From: JACDAS01 sp046262415
GTDB taxonomy: Bacteria; Actinomycetota; Thermoleophilia; Gaiellales; Gaiellaceae
Reading direction: 5' to 3'
DNA: 27,424 nucleotides
Assembly (NCBI GenBank): GCA_046262415.1
Contig: JBHEMU010000096.1
Span: forward strand, 1-27,424
This document shows positions 22,212-27,424 of the stretch, one piece after another. The translations under genes and the position numbers were made by a program. The notes below the pieces were generated by a model. The model saw only the letters and a list, made by a program, of their open reading frames with translations, searched no databases and had not been told where the DNA came from. Every line of letters begins with the position of its first letter. The first letter of the stretch is position 1.

Positions 22212-22218
22212 TAAGCTA
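22212..22218. promoter_or_regulatory. Overlapping -10-like elements between moeA and the GT2 gene
   Basis: In the 32-bp divergent gap the top strand reads TAAGCT (22212-22217) and the bottom strand TAGCTT (22218 down to 22213), both of TAnnnT form. Predicted starts fall close to each GTG start codon. Any -35 or operator must overlap coding sequence. The reading is based on hexamer form and spacing only. Confidence 0.35.
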
Positions 22219-22234
22219 CTCCCGTGGAGCCGCG

Positions 22235-23173
22235 GTGATCTCGGTCGTCGTCCCGATCCGCAACGAGGCGAGGAGCGTCGCGCTCCTCCACGACGAGCTG
22301 CGCGCCGCCCTCGAGCCGCTCGGCCGGCCGTGGGAGGTGGTCTTCGTCGACGACGGCTCCACCGACGGGTCCTTCGGCGCGCTCACGCGCCTGCACGCTG
22401 CCGAGCCGAACGTGCGCGTCGTCCGCCTGCGGCGCAACTTCGGCAAGTCCGCGGCGCTGGCGGCCGGCTTCGCGCAGGCCGAGGGTGAGGTCGTGATCAC
22501 GATCGACGGCGACGGCCAGGACGACCCGGCGGAGATCCCGCGCCTGCTCGCCAAGCTGGACGAGGGCTTCGACCTCGTCTCCGGCTGGAAGGCCCGAAGG
22601 CGAGACCCGCTCCACCGGCGTGTGCTGTCGCGCCTGTTCAACCGCGTCACGAGTTTGATGTCCGGCATCCGTCTGCGCGACATGAACTGCGGGCTCAAGG
22701 CCTACCGCGCGGAGGTCGTGCGGGGGCTGCGGATCTACGGGGAGCTGCACCGCTTCATCCCGGTGCTCGCCCACTACCGCGGGTACCGGATCGCCGAGCT
22801 GCCCGTCAACCACCGGCCGCGCGAGCACGGCCGTTCCCGGTACGGGCTCGAACGCTACCTGCGGGGATTCCTCGACCTGATGACCGTGTCCTTCATCGGG
22901 CGCTACCGGCATCGGCCGCTCCACCTCTTCGGCGGTCTCGGCCTGATCCTCGGCGCCGCCGGCACGGCAACGCTCGTCTACCTCACCGTGCTCAAGCTGT
23001 CCGGCCACGCGATCGGGCAGCGCCCCCTGCTCATGCTCGGCGTCCTGCTCGTCGTGGTCGGCCTCCAGTTCTTCTCGCTCGGGCTGATCAGCGAGATGAT
23101 CACCAGCCAGCACGAGGAGCGCGGGGGCGGGCGGGAGCGCACGGAGCTCCAGGTCGAGGAGATTCTCCAGTAG
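22235..23173 (+). CDS. GT2 glycosyltransferase (Dpm1/GtrB-like polyprenyl-phosphate type)
   Basis: A 312-aa protein with a GT-A domain: VVVPIRNEARSVALL, VFVDDGSTDGSFGAL, LRRNFGKSAALAAGF, the metal-binding ITIDGDGQDDPAEIPRL, then DMNCGLKAYRAEVV and a VNHRPREHGRSRYGLERY acceptor-side segment. Two C-terminal membrane helices follow (about 230-252 and 266-288), as in GtrB-type enzymes that transfer glucose or mannose to polyprenyl phosphate at the inner face of the membrane. The sugar cannot be read from sequence. GTG 22235 gives the natural start MISVVVPIRNE; the GTG at 22224 hits a stop. A strong hairpin ends the gene. It may make the lipid-linked donor for the GT-C enzyme encoded at 26114-27337. 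Confidence 0.9.
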   Translation: MISVVVPIRNEARSVALLHDELRAALEPLGRPWEVVFVDDGSTDGSFGALTRLHAAEPNVRVVRLRRNFGKSAALAAGFAQAEGEVVITIDGDGQDDPAEIPRLLAKLDEGFDLVSGWKARRRDPLHRRVLSRLFNRVTSLMSGIRLRDMNCGLKAYRAEVVRGLRIYGELHRFIPVLAHYRGYRIAELPVNHRPREHGRSRYGLERYLRGFLDLMTVSFIGRYRHRPLHLFGGLGLILGAAGTATLVYLTVLKLSGHAIGQRPLLMLGVLLVVVGLQFFSLGLISEMITSQHEERGGGRERTELQVEEILQ

Positions 23174-23192
23174 GGGCTCCCAGAGCCCCTTT
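23172..23192 (+). terminator. Intrinsic terminator after the GT2 gene
   Basis: AGGGGCTC (23172-23179) pairs perfectly with GAGCCCCT (23183-23190) around a CCA loop, followed by TTTCG. The stem begins inside the TAG stop codon. The U-tract is short but the 8-bp G/C stem and position fit an intrinsic terminator. Confidence 0.65.
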
Positions 23193-23327
23193 CGCAATGA
23201 CGACTCGACACCGGGGTGCGATGGGCGGCCGAGGGCAAGGACGCAGGGAGCCCGCTGAGCGGCGCTCTGGGGGCGACCGAGGACGCGGCCATCGGTCGTC
23301 CGGCGCGGCCCGGCGTCACAGTGCTTC
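23193..23327. other. Intergenic region before the GT4 gene
   Basis: These 135 bp lie between the GT2 terminator and the GT4 ATG. The only structure seen is CGACCGA (from about 23275) pairing with TCGGTCG across 11 nt. No clear -10/-35 pair and no ribosome-binding site before the ATG were found, although the downstream genes need a promoter here or read-through. Confidence 0.4.
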
Positions 23328-24410
23328 ATGGTGAAAGGGGCTCCTAAGGTTCTCTACTTCGGGACCTACGAGCGGTCCTACCCGCGGAACGCCCAGGTGA
23401 TCTCCTGCCTGCGCCGGGCCGGAGTCGACGTCGTCGAGCGCCACGTGGATGCCTGGGGCGGCGCCGAGCACAAGTGGCGGGCCGGGGTGGGAACGGCGGC
23501 CCGGCTCGCGCTCGCCGAGGCGAGACTCCTACGGCGGCCGCGTGACGCGTTCGACGTCGTGCTGGTCGGCTACCCCGGCCACCTCGACCTCCCCGGCGCG
23601 CGGCGCGCGGCCCGGGGCCGGCCGGTCGTCTTCAACCCCCTCGTCTCGCTCGCCGACACGCTCGTGGAGGACCGGGGCCGGTTCCGGCGAGGGTCGCCGC
23701 CCGCGCGCCTGCTCGCCGGAATCGACCGATTCGCGCTCCGCGCCGCCGATCTCGTCGTCGCCGACACGGCGGCCCACGCCGAGTACCTGGCGGCGCTCGG
23801 CGGACTCGCTCCGGCGAGAGTCGCGGTCTGCCTGGTCGGCGCCGAGGAGCGCGTGTTCAGGCCGTGCTGGGCGCCCGAGCAGCCGTTCACAGCTCTCTTC
23901 GTCGGCAAGCTGATCCCCCTCCACGGCGTCGAGACGATCCTCGCCGCGGCAAGGATCGCGCCCGAGCTACGGCTGCGGATCGTGGGGAGCGGGCAGCTCG
24001 ACCGCCTGCTCGGCGACGCCGCGGCCAGCGTCGAGTCGATCCCCTGGGTCGAGTACGAGCGGCTGCCGGGAGAGCTCGCGAGGGCCGGTTGCGCGCTCGG
24101 GATCTTCGGGCGGTCTGCCAAGGCGAGCCGCGTGATCCCGAACAAGGCGTTCCAGGCCCTCGCGTGCGGGACGCCGCTCGTGACCGGCGACACGCGCGCG
24201 GCCCGGGAGCTGCTCGTCGACGGGGAGAGCGCGCTGCTGGTGCCGCCCGGGGATCCGGCCGCGCTGGCCGCGGCCCTCCGCCGGATCGCCGCCGACCCGG
24301 ACCTCGCGGCGCGACTCGGCGAAGGCGGGAGGGCGGCCTACGCCGCCCGGGCGAGCGAGGACGTGCTGGGGCGTCGCTGGCGCGGCCTGATCGAGGATCT
24401 CGTGCGATGA
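23328..24410 (+). CDS. GT4-family glycosyltransferase
   Basis: A 360-aa GT-B enzyme. The N-terminal domain begins KVLYFGTYERSYPRNAQVI and includes VVLVGYPGHLDLPGAR and VVADTAAHAEYLA. The C-terminal donor domain has FTALFVGKLIPLHGVETILAA, the LRIVGSGQ strand, IPNKAFQALACGTPLVTGD and ARELLVDGESALLVPPGDPAALAAAL, the usual GT4 signature ending. Donor and acceptor are unknown; a cell-surface glycan is likely given the adjacent membrane protein and GT2. ATG at 23328 is used, with GTG at 23331 as an equal alternative; neither has a clear ribosome-binding site. Its stop overlaps the next start (ATGA), so the two are translationally coupled. Confidence 0.88.
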   Translation: MVKGAPKVLYFGTYERSYPRNAQVISCLRRAGVDVVERHVDAWGGAEHKWRAGVGTAARLALAEARLLRRPRDAFDVVLVGYPGHLDLPGARRAARGRPVVFNPLVSLADTLVEDRGRFRRGSPPARLLAGIDRFALRAADLVVADTAAHAEYLAALGGLAPARVAVCLVGAEERVFRPCWAPEQPFTALFVGKLIPLHGVETILAAARIAPELRLRIVGSGQLDRLLGDAAASVESIPWVEYERLPGELARAGCALGIFGRSAKASRVIPNKAFQALACGTPLVTGDTRAARELLVDGESALLVPPGDPAALAAALRRIAADPDLAARLGEGGRAAYAARASEDVLGRRWRGLIEDLVR

Positions 24411-25852
24411 CGACCGGATGCGGCGGCCTCCGCGTGGGTGCGAGGACGCTGCTCTGGTCGGCGATCCTGGCGTACGCGGCGGCTTTCTCGGCGCTGTCGG
24501 TGCTCCGGCATCTCGCGTTCAACACGGGGCGGTTCGACCTCGGGAACATGACGCAGGCGGTCTGGGCCACGGCGCACGGCCATCCACTTCGCGTCACCGA
24601 CGTGCGGGGCGACCAGATCTCGCGCCTCGCGTCCCACGTCGATCCGATCCTGGCGGCCTTCGCACCGCTCTGGTGGGTGTGGCCTAGCCCGAGCATGCTG
24701 CTCGTGGTCCAGGCGATCCTCGTCTCGCTCGGGGCGCTCCCCGTCTACTGGCTCGCCCGCAAGCACCTCGGCTCGGAGCGGGCGGCGCTCGGGTTCGCCT
24801 TCGCGTACCTGCTCTACCCGCCCGTGCAGTGGCTGACGCTGAACGAGTTCCACGCTGTCGCGCTGGCGTGTCCCTTGCTCCTGTTCGCGTTCTGGTACCT
24901 GGACGAGGGACGGCTGTGGGCCTTCGCCGCCTTCGCGGTGCTCGCGGCGCTGACGAAGGAGCAGATCGCGTTGATCGTCGCCGGCCTCGGCGTCTGGTAC
25001 GCGCTGGCCCGGGGGCGCCGCCTCGCCGGGGTGCTGATCGCCGGGTCGGGCGTCGCGTTCGCCGCGGCGGCCGTCGGCCTCGTGATTCCCCACTTCAACG
25101 ACGGGTCGCCGTCCAGCTTCTACAGCCGCTACCGGGAGGTGGGCGGGTCGCCGACCGGGATCCTCCGAACCGCGGTCACCGATCCGCTCCGATTGCTCGA
25201 GCACGCCTTCGACGCTGCGGGGCTCCGCTACCTCGCCGAGCTGGTCGTCCCGCTCGCACTCCTCTGCCTGCTGGCGCCTCTCGCCGCGCTGGCCGCAGCC
25301 CCCGAGCTCGCCCTCAACCTGCTCTCGAGAACGCCGACGCAGCAGTCGATCCACTTCCACTACACGGCAGGCGCGATTCCTCCGCTGATGGCGGCGGCCG
25401 TACTCGGAGCCGGGCGGATCGTGCGCCGGCGCCCGGCGGCCGCCCTCCCGCTCGCGCTGGTGGCGGTCGTCATCGCGCTGGGCGCGAACTTCCGGCTCGG
25501 CCCGATCCCCCTCTGGCGGGAGCTGCCGTGGGGCCAGCAGCTCGGCTCGCGCGACATCCAGGTCAGCCCGCACGACCGGATCGCCCGGCGCGCGCTGCGG
25601 GTGATCCCGGACGGTGCCGTCGTGAGCGCGTCGAACTCGCTCGGCGCACACCTCTCGGCACGACGGCGGATCCTCAGCTTCCCGGTCCTCCGTGACGCGA
25701 CCTGGGTGGCGGTCGACGAGACGCGGCCGAGCTTCGCGGACCGCAACGAGCCCCTCCCGGCAAACCGCCGGCTCGCGGCACTCCGTCGCAACCCGGCGTG
25801 GAAGCTCGTCTTCCAAGCCGACGGCGTCCTCGTGTTCCGCCGGGTGGCGTGA
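24407..25852 (+). CDS. DUF2079 multi-pass membrane protein
   Basis: A 481-aa polytopic protein with about ten hydrophobic helices. It has the DUF2079 features: an early loop LAFNTGRFDLGNMTQAVW followed by VDPILAAFAPLWW, then LLYPPVQWLTLNEFHAVALA, ALTKEQIALIV and PELALNLLSR, and a soluble C-terminal part (RVIPDGAVVSASNSLGAHLS). The family resembles GT-C mannosyltransferases in topology but its reaction is not established, so no function is assigned. ATG 24407 overlaps the GT4 stop by 4 nt. The pairing suggests both act on the same lipid-linked or surface glycan. It ends at a convergent, palindrome-rich gap. Confidence 0.88.
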   Translation: MTTGCGGLRVGARTLLWSAILAYAAAFSALSVLRHLAFNTGRFDLGNMTQAVWATAHGHPLRVTDVRGDQISRLASHVDPILAAFAPLWWVWPSPSMLLVVQAILVSLGALPVYWLARKHLGSERAALGFAFAYLLYPPVQWLTLNEFHAVALACPLLLFAFWYLDEGRLWAFAAFAVLAALTKEQIALIVAGLGVWYALARGRRLAGVLIAGSGVAFAAAAVGLVIPHFNDGSPSSFYSRYREVGGSPTGILRTAVTDPLRLLEHAFDAAGLRYLAELVVPLALLCLLAPLAALAAAPELALNLLSRTPTQQSIHFHYTAGAIPPLMAAAVLGAGRIVRRRPAAALPLALVAVVIALGANFRLGPIPLWRELPWGQQLGSRDIQVSPHDRIARRALRVIPDGAVVSASNSLGAHLSARRRILSFPVLRDATWVAVDETRPSFADRNEPLPANRRLAALRRNPAWKLVFQADGVLVFRRVA

Positions 25853-25995
25853 CCTGTGGACGGCTCGACACGGAGCAGGCACTCCCGCGTCACCCATCGT
25901 CGGCCCGGCCCGGTTACGATCGATCCGGGAGGAGGTGCAAGCGGGGTCCCGGCCGGCTAGGGCGTGGTCTCTACCCGGATGCGCTCATGCGGTCG

Positions 25996-26108
25996 ACTCA
26001 GACGGAGCGCGGGCAAGCCCGCGCTCCTGAGGTCGGCGTCGCAAGCGACGCCTAGGTCCCGTGGGGACATGGCTCGAAAGGCCCGAGCGCCGGGCGCCCG
26101 GGTCGACC
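25996..26108. repeat. Cluster of consecutive palindromes in the convergent gap
   Basis: Five or six inverted repeats follow each other. Hairpin 1 is GGAGCGCGGG-CAAG-CCCGCGCTCC (26004-26027, perfect 10-bp stem, flanked by CTCA/TGAG). Hairpin 2 is GGCGTCG-CAAG-CGACGCC (26035-26052). Hairpin 3 is GTCCC-GTG-GGGAC (26056-26068). Hairpin 4 is GCTCG/CGAGC (26072-26088). Then come the palindromes CCGGGCGCCCGG (26090-26101) and GGTCGACC (26101-26108). The first two share the loop CAAG. It lies between the DUF2079 gene and the convergent GT-C gene, so it could act as a bidirectional terminator, but it resembles REP-type intergenic elements. The remaining gap 25853-25995 shows no gene. Confidence 0.7.
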
Positions 26109-26113
26109 AGCCG

Positions 26114-27337
26114 CTACAGCGGCAGGGCCTGCGGGAGCAGGTACGCCGACACCGCGAGCGTGACCGCCAGCGCGGCCGGGTCGTCCTCGATCGCCGCGAG
26201 CGGGGCCGACCACACGACGTACCAGGGGACGAGCCACGGCGTCGCGAGCAGCAGGAGGCCGGTCGCAAGGCCCAGCCTGGCCCGGCCTCGCGCGGCCTCC
26301 CGTAACAGCCACCCGTAGGCGACGCCGAATCCCGCGGCCAGGACGGCCACGCCGGTGTGGTCCGGCAAGCCGATCGAGTCGAGCCGCTGCGGCAGCGCAT
26401 ACGCGGTCTGCTCCGTCGCGTTGCGGGCGAGCGGGCCGAACACGGTCACCCAGTCCCACCCGTACCGCACCGTGGCCGCCACCCCCAGCGTGGCCGCCGC
26501 CAGCGCGAAACCGATGTGATCGACTCGTCGCCCCGTCGCGCGCGCCTCGAGCGCGCGGAGGGGCAGCAGGAGCAGGGGCACCCACTTGACGAGGATCGAA
26601 GCCGCCCACGCGGCCCCGGCGAGCCGGCGACGGCCGGTCGCCGCCAGGCCGAGCGCCGCCGCCACCAGGAGCGCCATCCAGACGTCGTTGTGGCCGCCAC
26701 CCGCGAAGTGCAGGGCCAGGAGCGGGTTCCAGCCGACGAACGCCGCCGCGAACGCTCGCCTGCTCGCCAGAAGCGTCACGAGCGCGACGACTCCGAGCAT
26801 CGCGGCTGCCGCGAGCCCCTTGTAGATCCAGGCAGCGGCGTCCGCGGAGCGCCCCGCGGCGAGCGCGAGCGGTTCCGAGGCGAGCGTGAACGCGGGCCCG
26901 TAGACCGACGTGGAGTCGCGCCAGTCTTCCCCGAGGTGGGGGAACGCGGCGTCGCCCGGAAACCGCGACGGCGGGTCGGCGTAGGGGTTGCCGCCGTGGA
27001 CGGCCGCGATGCGCCCGTAACCCCAGTACGTCCAGGCGTCCGTGGAGAGCAGGAGCGGCGCCCCCAACGGAGCCAGCTGGATCAACGCGGCGAGGACGGC
27101 GACCGTGCGGAGGCGGACGCCGCCGCGGCGGACGGCCGCGAGCCCGGCGACGAACGTCGCGAAGGCGGCGAGCACGCAGCCGAGGTAGATCCAGGCCCAG
27201 ACCGGATCGCCACCGGGGTGACCGCCGCGTCGCGGGACGAGCGGCGAGGAATCGGGCCAGGAGGCGGCGCAGCATGCCGCGACGAGCGCCAGCGTCGCTG
27301 CGCCCGCGACCGGCCCGGCTAGACGGTTGCTCGGCAA
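26114..27337 (-). CDS. GT-C mannosyltransferase-like integral membrane protein (MptB/GT87-like)
   Basis: A 407-aa protein with about ten hydrophobic helices. The first extracytoplasmic loop contains LLSTDAWTYWGYGRIAAVHG followed by NPYADPPSRFPGD, and later WRDSTSVYGPAF. This pattern matches the polyprenol-phosphomannose-dependent alpha-1,6-mannosyltransferases (MptA/MptB type) and related GT87 proteins, with the acidic residue of STDAW as the likely catalytic-loop acid. Further on are GWNPLLALHFAGGGHNDVWM, SILVKWVPLLLLP and ATPWLVPWYVVW, all typical of the group. The sugar and acceptor remain inferred. The TTG at 27337 is the only start before the first helix. It converges on the DUF2079 gene. 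A lipid-linked donor could come from the GT2 gene at 22235-23173. Confidence 0.87.
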   Translation of the reverse strand: MPSNRLAGPVAGAATLALVAACCAASWPDSSPLVPRRGGHPGGDPVWAWIYLGCVLAAFATFVAGLAAVRRGGVRLRTVAVLAALIQLAPLGAPLLLSTDAWTYWGYGRIAAVHGGNPYADPPSRFPGDAAFPHLGEDWRDSTSVYGPAFTLASEPLALAAGRSADAAAWIYKGLAAAAMLGVVALVTLLASRRAFAAAFVGWNPLLALHFAGGGHNDVWMALLVAAALGLAATGRRRLAGAAWAASILVKWVPLLLLPLRALEARATGRRVDHIGFALAAATLGVAATVRYGWDWVTVFGPLARNATEQTAYALPQRLDSIGLPDHTGVAVLAAGFGVAYGWLLREAARGRARLGLATGLLLLATPWLVPWYVVWSAPLAAIEDDPAALAVTLAVSAYLLPQALPL

Positions 27338-27385
27338 CTCGCGCCGCGGGGAGCTGCGATCACGCGCCTCGGATCCGGGGGACCG

Positions 27386-27424
27386 CTACCCGCCGGGCGG
27401 CGGGGGTGGCGGTGGGGGCGGGGG
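27386..27424 (-). CDS. Partial C-terminal end of a gene with a proline-rich tail (runs off the window)
   Basis: On the minus strand the window edge encodes ten consecutive prolines, then Gly-Gly and a TAG stop at 27386. Such tails occur at the C-terminus of some actinobacterial penicillin-binding proteins and secreted proteins, but 12 codons cannot identify it. The GC-rich run could also be non-coding. The gene would sit 48 bp upstream of the GT-C gene on the same strand. Confidence 0.35.
   Translation of the reverse strand, partial: PPPPPPPPPPGG

Noticed and set aside
1..27424. CRISPR array, insertion sequence or prophage genes
   Set aside because: No regularly spaced direct repeats, transposase, integrase or phage structural gene was recognised anywhere in the window.

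Overview
The window is very GC-rich DNA with strong G/C bias at codon third positions, and many overlapping start/stop junctions and GTG or TTG starts. The gene set points to a high-GC actinobacterium: a class E sortase, an MprAB-like two-component pair next to an HtrA/PepD-like protease, an actinobacterial-type OtsA, TreT, and a CHAP protein carrying the actinobacterial 'GW-DPD...VHVYIDG' repeat. Several proteins resemble what I remember from Thermoleophilia (Gaiellales/Solirubrobacterales). That placement is inference from memory, not a search.

Region 1 (154-10490, minus strand) holds a tRNA-Phe and, upstream of it, a very compact run of fourteen genes read from 10490 down to 343: otsA, moaC, mog, ubiA, ccmA, ccmB, ccmC, a ccmD-like small gene, a ccsA/hemX-like gene, hemA, hemC, hemD, a SAM-hydrolase (DUF62) gene and a small methyltransferase remnant. 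Most junctions overlap by 1-8 nt or are separated by 1-3 nt. The gaps are 45 bp (ccmC to ccmD-like) and 181 bp (hemC to hemD). The run joins early tetrapyrrole synthesis, heme export for cytochrome c maturation, a quinone-type prenyltransferase and molybdenum cofactor assembly, which suggests coordinated supply of respiratory cofactors.

Region 2 (10572-18242, minus strand) is about the cell envelope and stress. Reading order is response regulator, sensor kinase and HtrA protease (an MprA-MprB-PepD-like trio), then an RsbW-like ATPase, the trehalose synthase TreT, and a secreted CHAP-domain protein with four repeats arranged A-B-A-B and a C-terminal ASH-like domain.

Region 3 (about 18296-20981, plus strand) diverges from the response regulator. 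It holds a membrane-anchored M28-type peptidase-like protein, which has no ATG/GTG/TTG start in its N-terminal part and lacks the usual Glu pair, followed after 1 bp by a class E sortase. Both are envelope-related, like the divergent regulator operon.

Region 4 (21009-27424) contains moeA (minus) diverging over only 32 bp from a Dpm1-like GT2 glycosyltransferase (plus). A clear hairpin terminator follows the GT2. A GT4 glycosyltransferase overlaps a DUF2079 multi-pass membrane protein. A GT-C/MptB-like mannosyltransferase (minus) converges on them. The convergent gap (25853-26113) is packed with consecutive palindromes, two with the same CAAG loop. The window ends in what looks like the proline-rich C-terminal tail of a truncated minus-strand gene.
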